64,000 nt of DNA, from assembly GCA_965660625.1 (NCBI GenBank), contig CBFIAR010000015.1, positions 1-64,000 on the forward strand, written 5' to 3'. Position numbers and translations under genes: made by a program. Every line of letters starts with the position of its first letter. Within the stretch, counting starts at the first letter, position 1. Origin of the DNA: Glaciecola sp965660625. Lineage in GTDB: Bacteria > Pseudomonadota > Gammaproteobacteria > Enterobacterales > Alteromonadaceae. The notes beneath the pieces are model-generated. The model saw only the letters and a program-made list of their open reading frames with translations. It did not search any database and was not told where the DNA came from. Below, piece by piece: positions 37,301-45,685 of the stretch.

Positions 37301-37429
37301 CTCCAGTGGCAAATAACGACTTGCTCCCAAGCCCATAATGAGTAGCGAAATAAACACCATTGTAATAGTGACGGGACGACGAATAGCGAAGGACGCAAGT
37401 ACCGCGCCAACATGTGCAAACTTATCCAT
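34358..37429 (-). CDS. RND-family efflux permease, second of two
   Basis: This ~1023-residue HAE1-type RND permease has the N-terminal helix followed by the LEKFPGIDFPELFIQVPYQDATPAEIE porter start. A hydrophobic block with GLMLAVGMLVDNAVVVTESIF lies mid-protein (TM4, with the conserved proton-relay Asp). A second hydrophobic half contains MGIVVNNGIVLVDRINHL. The ATG at 37429 is chosen because GAGGAG lies seven bases upstream and the ATG sits inside the end of the preceding RND gene (8-base overlap). It probably exports drugs or hydrophobic compounds by proton antiport. The partner is the adjacent RND gene and adaptor. No TolC-like gene is adjacent. Confidence 0.95.
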   Translation of the reverse strand: MDKFAHVGAVLASFAIRRPVTITMVFISLLIMGLGASRYLPLEKFPGIDFPELFIQVPYQDATPAEIEKMITRPVEEALATMSGIKRLRSFSNENSAEINIRFDWDANIKAKSIEAREKIDAIRHLLPADVERVMVFKFNLADMPVFQLRLSSDRDISNSYDLLERNLKMPIERVKGVSRVELYGVQKKQISIRLDPDRVAALHVDVAALTQTLRDANFSMTAGQFFDLDQKITVNPSGEYQSKEEIADIIVMRNVRLSDIAEVSYETPKAMEGRHLDKTHAIGLNIFRESGANLVEVSTAVMAEIDNAKNSTAFSGINVFVMQDEATSVTQSLQDLINSGLVGGLLSIIVLYLFLRNLATTLVVVLSVPFAICITLACMYFMGYTLNILSLMGLMLAVGMLVDNAVVVTESIFQEREKSDDIVEATKKGVSLVSLAVIAGTATTVIVFLPNIVGVKAELTVFLEHVAVSICISLVASLLIAQTLIPLLTTKLKIKPKPVQQKTSKLKTMYERILRWTIAHQKGTVAIALVILLSTAIPISLLKSDDDNNDNQGRIWLNYDIQGNYSLEEVEKSVAKMEDYLYENQEKFHIKQVYSYYTAGFAVSGITLEDDLPVKLKDLKNDIKETLPLFARAKPSFQWDQGSGGGVRLTLFGQSSENLLRLANQIVPVMNSVEGLTDVKTDVDGQDFELQLNVDREKAFRFGLSSSDVANIVSTALRGTNLRTFRGEAEGEVSIKLMFDEALQTSVEKLRNLTIFRDENQNVTLDMVATMKVEPRLSQIQRSSRQTSLSIGGNLEEGVTVDEARERIELIMQNIELPSGYSWSLEGSFQRQDEDESIMLTNMILAIIMIYIVMAALFESLMLPTAVLTSLFFSFTGVFWAFFITGTAMTVMGMIGMLILMGIVVNNGIVLVDRINHLANLGMSVPEAIIEGCLTRVRPILMTVLTTVLGLLPLALGDVSLGGDGPPYTPMAIAIIGGLLFSTVTSLFLVPLAYLLLLKVRRATVAMINESKQVVSKVIKAV

Positions 37430-40400
37430 GACTAGGCTCCTCAGTGACTTCACCCGTTGACGAAGCGCGAGCATGAGCATTAAGGTCAATTGGAATAAAC
37501 TGCTTGCGGTCAAACAAACTGTAGAGCACAGGAATAAGGAACAGTGTTAGCAAGGAAGCAAACAGTAATCCGAAGATAACGGTTACAGCCATTGGGGTTC
37601 TAATTTCAGAACCTTCGCCCAAGCCAATTGCCATTGGCAGTAAGCCCAACACAGTGGTTAAGGTCGTCATCAAAATTGGGCGCAATCGACTTTGTGCAGC
37701 CTCTATTATCGCTGCACCTTTTTCAACGCCACTCTCACGTAACTGATTAATTCGATCAATCAACACAATCGCATTGTTGACGACAATCCCTGCTAACATG
37801 ATTAAGCCAATAAATACCACAACGCTGACATTAGTTCCGGTAAGCACTAAGCCATAAATAGAACCCGCGCATGCCATCGGTACCGTAAACAAAATTAAGA
37901 AGGGATGAAGGAATGATTCGAATTGTGAGGCCATCACGATGTACACCATAAATACCGCCAATGCTAACGCTAAGTAAAGCGATTCAAAGCTGGCCTTCAT
38001 TTCTTCGCTCTGCCCCGCCACATTTGCTTGCAGACTCATTGGCAGCTGGATGTTGTCAATGGCTTGCTGGGCATCGATAACGGCAGCGCCAAGGTCACCA
38101 TAAGCCAGGTTAGCTGAAATTAAGACTACACGCTGTTGGTCAACACGACTGATTTCACTTGGTCCCACCGACATTTCAATTTCAGCAACCGCCAACAATG
38201 GAATGGCTGGCGAAGCCCCTGGATTGACAATAATTTGTCCGATATCAACAATTGAATTGCGCTGTTGCTCTTGATTTCGAACCAAAATATCAACTTTGCG
38301 GTCATCAACGCTAAATTTACTCGCAATCTCTCCGCCTACTTTAGCTGCAATCAAGCTTGATACATTCGGTGCATTTAAGCCCAATTGCGCTAACTTCGCA
38401 TGGTCAAAATTAATTTTTAGCTCAGGGTTGCCTGCTTGCAAAGAACTTTTGATATCAGCAAATCGCGTATTCTTTCCTAGTTCATTAGTTAGCACGTCGC
38501 CATAACGCTTTAAATTAGCTAAGTCATAGCCAATAATTTCGATCTCTAGTGGCGTAGAAAAACTGAATAACTCAGGAGTACCGAACTTACTTTGCACACC
38601 CGCCTGATTTTTCAAGTAAGCGCGCATCGCTTCAATTACCAGCTGCTCTTGCTCAACGCTGGCATTATCCGCCAATACCACGTTCAATTTCCCCCAGTTG
38701 TCGCCACCTTGAGCTGGTGAGGCGTTCATTAAACTGCCAGTACCCGCTAATGAATAAGTGCGTTCTACACCATCTTGCTGCTGCGTAAAAGTGGCCAACT
38801 CAGACAGTATTTTGTCGGTATTTTCAAGCCTTGAACCACTTGCCAGCGTAATTTCAACATTAAACTCACCTTGCGACATAGGTGGTATCAATTCGACACC
38901 CAGTCTTGGAATAAGCAGCATTGACAATAATGACACTGAAATAATGCAAGCAAAAACCACGAGACGCGCCTGCATTGCCCAATCCAACGATTTAAAATAG
39001 CTTGCAGACAATGAATCATATATTTTGTCAAATACCCAAAGAGCGGGTTTAAATAACCAACTCAAGCTAACACTCATTACACGAAATAAGGAAACGAGCA
39101 AACCGACGATGAAAGCGGGTAAAAAATAGAAAATAGTTGTAAACAACCAGCGTAAAGGAGCTGCCGCATACCAGAAAAAGCCGGCGACTTTACCCGCGGG
39201 CTTTCCGGTCGTAGAACGTGGCCCTAGATCAAGTTCAGTTTGTTCTGCTGCAACGGTAACGTTAGATTTGTCACGCGCTGCCAACATAGGAATAAGCGTA
39301 AGGGCAACAATAAGCGATACGAGCAATGCAAACGTGACGGTCAAGGCCTGATCACTAAACAATTGACCTGCAATGCCTTCCACAAAAACCAGTGGAAAAA
39401 AGACTGCCATTGTGGTCAGGGTTGATGCAACAATTGCCATCGACACTTCTGACGTGCCTTTTGCGGCGGCTTCCAGCGCATTGACTTTATTTTTCTTATG
39501 GCGGTCTATATTTTCTAACACTACGATGCTGTTATCTACTAACAAACCAATTGCTAATGCAATACCGCCCAAGCTCATAATATTTAAGCTGATGTCATAG
39601 CTATTCATTAGATTAAAGGTGGCAATAATAGAAACCGGAATAGAAATTGAAATAATGAGCGTAGCCCAAATATTTTTGAGGAAAAAATACAAGATAAACA
39701 TCGCTAGCACACCACCGACAAGCGCAGCTGATTTGACCTCATCAATCGCACTAGAGATAAACTGTGATTGGTCGTAAACCTCTTGCAGCTCATAGTTTTC
39801 AGGCAAACTAGCACGAACACGCTCTAAACGCTCAGTAACGGCATTAGCTACATTAACGGTGTTAGCATCGCCTTCTTTGTAAATTGCAATTTCAACGCCT
39901 TCAAAGCCGTTGAAACGTGTAATTGAATCGCGCTCTTTATATGAGTCTACCACCTCAGCCACATCTTTTAACTTGATGAACCGGCCCTCTCGCGTGGCGA
40001 TGTAAAGATTACGCATATCATCAAGGCTTTCAAACTGATTGATGGTACGCACCAGATATTCTTGCGAACCATCTTCTATACGGCCGCCGGATGCATTCAC
40101 ATTTTCGTCTTTCAGACGTTGAATAATATCACTCAAGGAGATGTTAAGCTGACTGGCTCTCTGTTGGTCAATGAGTACTTGTACCTCGTTTTCCAGACCA
40201 CCGCCAATGCGCACAGATGCGACACCTTCGATTGACTCTAACTTGCGTTTTATTTCTTCTTCAGCGTAGGTTCGAATACGTTTAGTAGCATTAACATCCA
40301 TGGCAACTGCGGTTGTGACCCGCGCATTTTCGGATGTTGGTTTAGCGTTTACTGCTCCTAAGCCGAAACGCATGACGGGATCAAGACTTGGGTTAAAGCG

Positions 40401-40781
40401 CAATAACAAGGGACGTTTTACATCTAGTGGTAAGAAAAGAACGTCTAGTTTTTCGCGAACTTCTAAACTGGCTAAGCCCATTTCTGTACCCCATTCGAAC
40501 TCGAGCACAACGTCCGATTGTTCTGCTTTTGATGCAGAAACTACTTTGCGAACACCTTTCACGACACCGACCACTTCTTCGATAGGTTTGGTAACGAGTT
40601 GCTCCACTTCGCTTGGCGCGGCACCGATGTAATCCGTGCGGATAGTGAGAGTGGGATACGATAGTTCAGGTAATAAGTTAATGGATAAACGAGACAGCGA
40701 CACAAAGCCAAACAGCAGTATAGCCAAAGTAAACATCCACACGGTGACCGGTCGCTTCACGGCAACATTAATTAAGTTCAT
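37422..40781 (-). CDS. RND-family efflux permease, first of two, with hydrophobic insert
   Basis: This 1119-residue HAE1-type RND protein starts NLINVAVKRPVTVWMFTLAIL and has the porter NLLPELSYPTLTIRTDY. TM4 is GGIALAIGLLVDNSIVVLENI, with the proton-relay Asp. It is ~80 residues longer than AcrB-class pumps. Residues about 500-600 carry an extra stretch with two strongly hydrophobic segments (around WLFTTIFYFLPAFIVGLLVSLF) between the two halves. A Lys/Ala/Thr-rich insertion also occurs near 145-168. GAGGG precedes the ATG by about seven bases. It is encoded between its adaptor and a second RND gene. Confidence 0.95.
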   Translation of the reverse strand: MNLINVAVKRPVTVWMFTLAILLFGFVSLSRLSINLLPELSYPTLTIRTDYIGAAPSEVEQLVTKPIEEVVGVVKGVRKVVSASKAEQSDVVLEFEWGTEMGLASLEVREKLDVLFLPLDVKRPLLLRFNPSLDPVMRFGLGAVNAKPTSENARVTTAVAMDVNATKRIRTYAEEEIKRKLESIEGVASVRIGGGLENEVQVLIDQQRASQLNISLSDIIQRLKDENVNASGGRIEDGSQEYLVRTINQFESLDDMRNLYIATREGRFIKLKDVAEVVDSYKERDSITRFNGFEGVEIAIYKEGDANTVNVANAVTERLERVRASLPENYELQEVYDQSQFISSAIDEVKSAALVGGVLAMFILYFFLKNIWATLIISISIPVSIIATFNLMNSYDISLNIMSLGGIALAIGLLVDNSIVVLENIDRHKKNKVNALEAAAKGTSEVSMAIVASTLTTMAVFFPLVFVEGIAGQLFSDQALTVTFALLVSLIVALTLIPMLAARDKSNVTVAAEQTELDLGPRSTTGKPAGKVAGFFWYAAAPLRWLFTTIFYFLPAFIVGLLVSLFRVMSVSLSWLFKPALWVFDKIYDSLSASYFKSLDWAMQARLVVFACIISVSLLSMLLIPRLGVELIPPMSQGEFNVEITLASGSRLENTDKILSELATFTQQQDGVERTYSLAGTGSLMNASPAQGGDNWGKLNVVLADNASVEQEQLVIEAMRAYLKNQAGVQSKFGTPELFSFSTPLEIEIIGYDLANLKRYGDVLTNELGKNTRFADIKSSLQAGNPELKINFDHAKLAQLGLNAPNVSSLIAAKVGGEIASKFSVDDRKVDILVRNQEQQRNSIVDIGQIIVNPGASPAIPLLAVAEIEMSVGPSEISRVDQQRVVLISANLAYGDLGAAVIDAQQAIDNIQLPMSLQANVAGQSEEMKASFESLYLALALAVFMVYIVMASQFESFLHPFLILFTVPMACAGSIYGLVLTGTNVSVVVFIGLIMLAGIVVNNAIVLIDRINQLRESGVEKGAAIIEAAQSRLRPILMTTLTTVLGLLPMAIGLGEGSEIRTPMAVTVIFGLLFASLLTLFLIPVLYSLFDRKQFIPIDLNAHARASSTGEVTEEPSHG

Positions 40782-40795
40782 GATATTTCCCTCAA

Positions 40796-41911
40796 TTAAC
40801 CGTTAACGATGTCGACAACAGCATTGTCTTTGAGGTTTTGATGACCGGTGATAACAACTGTTTCGTCCCCCATCAATCCTTCCGTCACCTCAATATAATT
40901 GCCTTCTTGATAACCTGTTTTAATTGCCACTTTTTTCGCAATACCCTGATCATCAACCACAAACACGTTAACTTTATCATCCAAAGCCAGCATAGCCTTT
41001 CTTGGCAATAAGGTAGCATTTTCACGCGTATCGTAGTTTAGGCTTACCTGTGTGAACATTCCTGACATGAGTTTGTTGTCTTCGTTCGGTACTCGCAAGG
41101 TAACTTTGAACGTACCTGTTTTCGCGTCTATGACCGGACTAATTCGCTCAACAAAAGCGTTTATTGGTGTATCGTTTAACGCGTTAACCAGTAAGCGAGC
41201 TTTTTGATTTTTATGCACTTTTGATAACTCTTTTTCAGGTAAATACACAATACCATAGAGCTCTTTTTGTTGAACAATGTGAAACATTCTTTCACGTTGG
41301 AAGGATTCAGTGAGATTACCTACTTTTGCATTTCGTTCAGCAATGTAGCCACTAATAGGTGCAACAATCGTGGCTTCTTTTAAATCTAATTTAGCAAGGG
41401 CGAGCGTAGCCTTTGCGGATTCATATTGTGCTGTAATTTTATCGTAAGTGTCGTCACTCACTAGCTTTTTGTCATACACTTTATTGATTTTCGACAACTC
41501 TTTTTCTATGCCAGTCATGTCTGCTTGGGCGCGTCGTAAATTGAGTTCATATCTTTCTGGTTCAAGCTTGGCCAACACCTGCCCTTTTTCGACATAATCG
41601 CCTTCTTCAACCAGTATTTCCTCAATAATCCCTGATGCTCTGCCCACAACAAATGCTTCCTCTTTGGCCTCTAACACAGCAGTAGTAGTGTAATTTGAAG
41701 AAATACTGCCGGTACGGACAGCGCTCACTTCAACAGGAATGGGAATAACTTTGACTGCCTCTTCCTTTGCAATATCACCTTCTGTTTTGGTTGCTTCTGC
41801 TTGGCTACATCCGTTTAAAAAAAAGACGATACTGAGAAGGGAAGCGAGTGCTACTAGTTTGAATTTTTTGGTCATCACTCTGTTTATAATGAGAGAAGTT
41901 GGGGCATTCAT
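40796..41911 (-). CDS. RND efflux periplasmic adaptor (MFP) lipoprotein
   Basis: This 371-residue membrane-fusion protein has a lipoprotein signal ending FLNGC (Cys35). A lipoyl/hairpin core follows (IIEILVEEGDYVEKGQVLAKLEPERYEL; a coiled-coil stretch of repeated Lys, Glu, Ala and Asp; then AELNLKEATIVAPISGYIAERN-like lipoyl closure) and a beta-barrel domain to the end. AAGGA seven bases before ATG 41911 supports that start over ATG 41875. It would bridge the RND pumps to a TolC-type outer-membrane channel. It is the first gene of the MFP-RND-RND unit, 14 bases from the RND gene. Confidence 0.93.
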   Translation of the reverse strand: MNAPTSLIINRVMTKKFKLVALASLLSIVFFLNGCSQAEATKTEGDIAKEEAVKVIPIPVEVSAVRTGSISSNYTTTAVLEAKEEAFVVGRASGIIEEILVEEGDYVEKGQVLAKLEPERYELNLRRAQADMTGIEKELSKINKVYDKKLVSDDTYDKITAQYESAKATLALAKLDLKEATIVAPISGYIAERNAKVGNLTESFQRERMFHIVQQKELYGIVYLPEKELSKVHKNQKARLLVNALNDTPINAFVERISPVIDAKTGTFKVTLRVPNEDNKLMSGMFTQVSLNYDTRENATLLPRKAMLALDDKVNVFVVDDQGIAKKVAIKTGYQEGNYIEVTEGLMGDETVVITGHQNLKDNAVVDIVNG

Positions 41912-42311
41912 AGTCAGATCCTTGAGAGAACTTGTTATTCTAATTATTCATATACGCCAAAGTTTGCATCGACTGTGCCACTTATAAAAAACTTTTAAAA
42001 TCAACAACTTAATAATAACTGGATTTAAAAAATAGGATTTTGACCACAAAATATGGCGAATTTTGCTAATACTTGGTTTAGTTTTACAAAAGGTGAAACA
42101 TGAGTTTATAAAGTTAATACAAGCTAGGTCACGGTAGTCACTACAACCTAGGTCATGCTCGCGAAGGCGAGTACCTCCAACATTACACTGAAAACATCAT
42201 ACTGAAGCATTTATTAAGCTGGCCATTATGATTAGCAGTTACTGCCTGCGCAGTAAAGACGGTGGGAGTTTCAACAATAGCAATTGTCGGGGACGATTCT
42301 TTTTTGTAACT
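41912..42311. other. 400-base intergenic region upstream of the RND operon
   Basis: The gap must contain the promoter of the RND operon; the acetyltransferase reads toward it, ending at 42312. It holds a REP-like element listed separately and an 8-base repeat CTAGGTCA seen twice (42124 and 42148 areas). No open frame with a recognisable product was seen, and no regulator gene (TetR, LysR) lies beside the pump. Confidence 0.45.
42152..42178. repeat. Degenerate REP-like palindrome
   Basis: The stretch around GTCATGCTCGCGAAGGCGAG, with CTCGC/GCGAG arms and loop GAAG, looks like a diverged copy of the GTCATTCCCGCGAAGGCGGGA type of intergenic repeat common in proteobacteria. A single copy is visible in the window, so the repeat call rests on that recall. 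Confidence 0.3.
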
Positions 42312-42872
42312 CTACAATATTTGTTTTATAAAAGCCGCGGGCACACCACCTACGACAGTGTTTGCTAAAACATTTTTGTTAACTACGGCGCCAGCTGCAA
42401 TAACAGCATTATCGCCAATTGTCACTCCGGGTAGGATCTTCGCTCCCATCCCTACCCAAACTCCATTTCCAATGGTAATTGGATGCGCGCTTTCAATGCC
42501 TTTTTTACGCTTGTCAGCATCAAAAGGGTGCGTCGCGGTTGATATTAACACGCCTGGCGCCAACATGACGTCGTCGCCAATGGTGACCGCCGCGCCATCA
42601 AGGATCACGCAGCCGTGATTAGCATAAAACTGCTTGCCCAAATGGATGTTATAGCCGTAGTCACAGTAAAAATGAGGCTCAATCCAAAAAGACTGAGTGC
42701 GACCAAATAGACCTTTGAGAAGCTTCATTCCTTGTTTATATGCAGTTGGTGGAAGTTGATTAAAGTGATGACACACAGTTTTAGCGCTCAGACGGTCTGC
42801 CTGCAACTGTTTATTACTGGGAAAATAAGCCTCTCCCGCTATCATCTTTTGCTTTTCTGTCATTTCAATCAT
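42312..42872 (-). CDS. Sugar O-acetyltransferase, hexapeptide (maltose/galactoside acetyltransferase-like)
   Basis: This 186-residue left-handed beta-helix protein has an N-terminal Maa-type region (MIAGEAYFPSNKQLQADR) and hexapeptide repeats through ANHGCVILDGAAVTIGDDVMLAPGV. The family catalytic His lies in TATHPFD, and the acetyl-CoA side follows at PITIGNGVWVGMGAKILPGVTIGDNAVIAAGAVV. Its length agrees with Maa/LacA. Acetyl-CoA-dependent acetylation of maltose- or galactoside-like sugars is the family role. The physiological acceptor is unknown. It lies downstream of lemA on the same strand. Confidence 0.93.
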   Translation of the reverse strand: MIEMTEKQKMIAGEAYFPSNKQLQADRLSAKTVCHHFNQLPPTAYKQGMKLLKGLFGRTQSFWIEPHFYCDYGYNIHLGKQFYANHGCVILDGAAVTIGDDVMLAPGVLISTATHPFDADKRKKGIESAHPITIGNGVWVGMGAKILPGVTIGDNAVIAAGAVVNKNVLANTVVGGVPAAFIKQIL

Positions 42873-42927
42873 TTCGTTCTATCACTTTATTTTGAACCAA
42901 GCGGCACTTTTAGTTATCCACGCATTT

Positions 42928-43488
42928 TTAAAACTTAGGTTTATAGTCATACGATTCTACCGTGCCCGACTGATGAAAGTTATCGAGTTGTCTTTTTCTA
43001 GCAAACAAGCTGTTCACCATATTGTATGGCACCATTTCGATGGAGTTATTGAAATGCTCAACGCTGCGATTATAAATCGTAATTGCTGCGGCTACATTTT
43101 CATTTTTATCGCTAATTTCGTCCATCAAGTCCTGAACAATCTTGGTAGAACCAAGTTCTGGATAGTTTTCTGCTGTTGCCTTGAATGAAGAGAACACCGC
43201 TTTCGATTTGGACTCAACGTTCGCCAATGCTTTTAGGTTGATGTCATCTTTGTCCAAAACAGAAATCGATTCTCTAAGTGCAGTCACCTTCTCGATAAAG
43301 TCACTTTCAAATTCTTTAAAATCGTCTGTTAACTCAGTTAGTTGTGGGATCATATCCTGCTTCAGCTTTTCATAAGTAATGACGTCGGACCAAGCACGTT
43401 TAGCTCTATTCAAATTGCCAACGATTTGGTTGTATAAAATGATAACAATGATAATGGCGACAGCGACAACGACTAGTAGAGTGAACAT
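42928..43488 (-). CDS. lemA: LemA-family protein
   Basis: This 186-residue protein has an N-terminal membrane helix (LLVVVAVAIIIVIILYNQIVG). The LemA domain follows: NLNRAKRAWSDVITYEKLKQDMIPQL, ending with IYNRSVEHFNNSIEMVPYNMV. LemA proteins are helical envelope proteins of uncertain function. It starts eight bases after the DUF3137-like gene's stop, so the two form an operon. Confidence 0.92.
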   Translation of the reverse strand: MFTLLVVVAVAIIIVIILYNQIVGNLNRAKRAWSDVITYEKLKQDMIPQLTELTDDFKEFESDFIEKVTALRESISVLDKDDINLKALANVESKSKAVFSSFKATAENYPELGSTKIVQDLMDEISDKNENVAAAITIYNRSVEHFNNSIEMVPYNMVNSLFARKRQLDNFHQSGTVESYDYKPKF

Positions 43489-43496
43489 ATAAAATC

Positions 43497-44513
43497 CTAT
43501 TTGTTTTCGTTAATAAACTGAATCAAGCTTTTAGCATCTTCCAACATTGGAATTCGTGCCGGTTGTTGTAATTTTTTCACAAAATCTTCCGGCTTGCGCA
43601 GAGAAGGCTTTTTTACTTGGGTTGGAAAAACGTCTTTTGGTAGTTCAAAACACGCCACCGATTGCGCATTTACATCCATTGATTTAATAAAATTATACTT
43701 GTCGGTGAAAGCTAACACCACTTTCGGATCGAAAAACTTAGCCGCTTGAATTTCACTTGCGCATCTTACTTTGTATAACTTATTGAAAGTTCGGCTAGCC
43801 GAGTCCCACTTAGTATCAAAACGCTTTGTATTTAAAGCTAAATAATTAAAATCGATAAATTGCACTAACATGCCATATTTATAGTGAGTGCTCTTTGTTT
43901 TGGATGTTCTTGAGTTGCCGTTACTGTCGGTTGTATGTTGTGTCGAGACATTCACATATTTAAACTCAAACAGCGTTAGGGGCGTTGAATCAACGCCACA
44001 GAGATAACGTTTAGTGATACTTTGACTTTCATCACCACAATTGAACAAGGGAAATATTGTTTTTAAGTCCTGCCAGTAGCTGTTACCATTAAAGGCGTAA
44101 TCGCGCTCCATACCCGCATTAATTGCAACAGCCCGCACATATAATTGATCGCCGATACTTTTGATGGACATTATTCGAATCCACATATTTGCAATACAAG
44201 CAACACCGACAATAAAGCCGCCAATGCGCATCCAAATACGCTGGTCGTAAGAAAGGTTCATTTGCGTCCAAAAAGACAGCAAAATAGAAAGCACCGCAAG
44301 CCCTAATCCAGCTATCGCTAAACTGTGATTGAATGAGTATGCGCTGCGCTTTGAGAATTGCGAAATATGCTGCGCGACTCTATTTATATCATCCTTAGAT
44401 TTAGCGGTTATTGTATGAGCCTTTAGCTCACCCAAATGCTCTTTTAAGATTTTGTTTCTTGAACTGCGCTGCATTAATCCTCTCACAATATCAACCATAC
44501 TTAACAGGGACAT
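43497..44513 (-). CDS. DUF3137-like membrane protein, LemA partner
   Basis: This 338-residue protein has two hydrophobic helices around residues 63-113 (HSLAIAGLGLAVLSILLSFW; MRIGGFIVGVACIANMWI). A ~200-residue soluble domain containing STPLTLFEFKYVNVST follows, then a LKYNF-type region near FDPKVVLAFTDKYNFIKS. This layout fits the DUF3137 proteins that frequently accompany LemA. I infer an accessory envelope complex with LemA. The specific role is unknown. Confidence 0.75.
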   Translation of the reverse strand: MSLLSMVDIVRGLMQRSSRNKILKEHLGELKAHTITAKSKDDINRVAQHISQFSKRSAYSFNHSLAIAGLGLAVLSILLSFWTQMNLSYDQRIWMRIGGFIVGVACIANMWIRIMSIKSIGDQLYVRAVAINAGMERDYAFNGNSYWQDLKTIFPLFNCGDESQSITKRYLCGVDSTPLTLFEFKYVNVSTQHTTDSNGNSRTSKTKSTHYKYGMLVQFIDFNYLALNTKRFDTKWDSASRTFNKLYKVRCASEIQAAKFFDPKVVLAFTDKYNFIKSMDVNAQSVACFELPKDVFPTQVKKPSLRKPEDFVKKLQQPARIPMLEDAKSLIQFINENK

Positions 44514-44856
44514 TTGTTTTACATTGTTATCAACAAAACACGATGAAACTATATCACAGCACGTTGCGCTTCCATTTCATTTACTTATTGTTAAATGGCA
44601 CGAGTGTATAGGAATCAAATACGAAAACACGAAAATATTTAAAAGCCTATTCCGCTTTACAGGAAAACCTTGTTAAACACTTGTTAATAAATTATATTGT
44701 TGTTAACTTTTTGATAACACTCGAATGTTGTAAAGATAGTATCTTAACAATCGATAGAATGAAGTAAAAGTAAACTTGGTTTGCGCAAATAGTGGTGTGC
44801 TGCGCTTCAAGACCATCAACAGCATTTAAAACAACCTTGTTGTAGCAGGAGTTAAA
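44514..44856. other. 343-base AT-rich divergent region
   Basis: The region lies between the DUF3137-like and Yip1-like genes, which diverge, so it should hold both promoters. It is very AT-rich around 44680-44730. No convincing small open frame, tRNA or terminator is recognised. Confidence 0.5.
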
Positions 44857-45462
44857 ATGATTTTGAATCATTTATGGGGTATTTATACTCACCCAAAGGA
44901 AGAATGGCAAACAATTGATAAACGCCATGAATCTTATTTTTATTCTCTTAGCCATATTATCCTGATCGCTCTTATTCCTGCAGGCATGGCTTATTATGCC
45001 TCAGCCCATTTGGGTTGGGATATTGGTGCGGGAGCAACCGCTGATACCATAAAATTGACGCATAAAAGCGCAATGCAAATGGCGATAGCAATGTATTTTG
45101 GCTTAATTATTGGCGTCATCGCATTAGCAGTCATAATCAACGAATTAGCAAAATCATTTGACGCTTTTCCTACTTATACACAATCGCTAGAGCTTGCAGC
45201 GTATACAGCAACACCGATCTTTATGACTGGGTTTAGTGCATTCTATCCTGAGTTATGGTTCATTATGTGCATTGGTCTGGTGGGGCTGTCCTACTCTGTT
45301 TATCTGCTTTATTCAGGTGTGCCAATTATGCTACATATTCCCGAAGACAAAGGGTTTATATACAGTAGCTCGGTAGTAACCTGTGGTTTGGTTTTGCTGG
45401 TAATTTTGATGGCTTCATCTGTGATCCTATGGAGTGTCGGTGTCGGACCGCAATATATGTAA
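44857..45462 (+). CDS. Yip1-family multi-span membrane protein
   Basis: This 201-residue protein begins with the bacterial Yip1-type motif HLWGIYTHPKEEWQTI and contains about five membrane helices. It shows the YTATPIFMTGFSAFYPELWF stretch and LLYSGVPIMLHIPED seen in bacterial YIPF1-like proteins. The function is not established. It is divergent from the lemA unit and convergent with purF. Confidence 0.88.
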   Translation: MILNHLWGIYTHPKEEWQTIDKRHESYFYSLSHIILIALIPAGMAYYASAHLGWDIGAGATADTIKLTHKSAMQMAIAMYFGLIIGVIALAVIINELAKSFDAFPTYTQSLELAAYTATPIFMTGFSAFYPELWFIMCIGLVGLSYSVYLLYSGVPIMLHIPEDKGFIYSSSVVTCGLVLLVILMASSVILWSVGVGPQYM

Positions 45463-45546
45463 AAGTATAGTTCCATAACCAGTCAAAACGCGCAAGCAAG
45501 GTGATGCGTCTCTTTATTGGGCAGTAGGTCGTTTTATACTTGAGGA

Positions 45547-45564
45547 CTCCCCCATGGGGGGGAG
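45547..45564. repeat. GC-rich perfect hairpin between Yip1 and purF
   Basis: CTCCCCC-ATGG-GGGGGAG is a seven-pair stem with a four-base loop, standing out in AT-rich intergenic DNA between convergent genes. No T-tract follows on either strand, so termination is possible but unproven. Confidence 0.4.
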
Positions 45565-45685
45565 AAATTTATATAGTGTACAAAGTGGGTGTAATTGGGA
45601 TTACTACAGGTAAATAGCGAGCTGCAACCGTTACAGTAGGGCTGACATCAACACTTCGTTAAAAGCACCCATGCAAAAAAGACGC

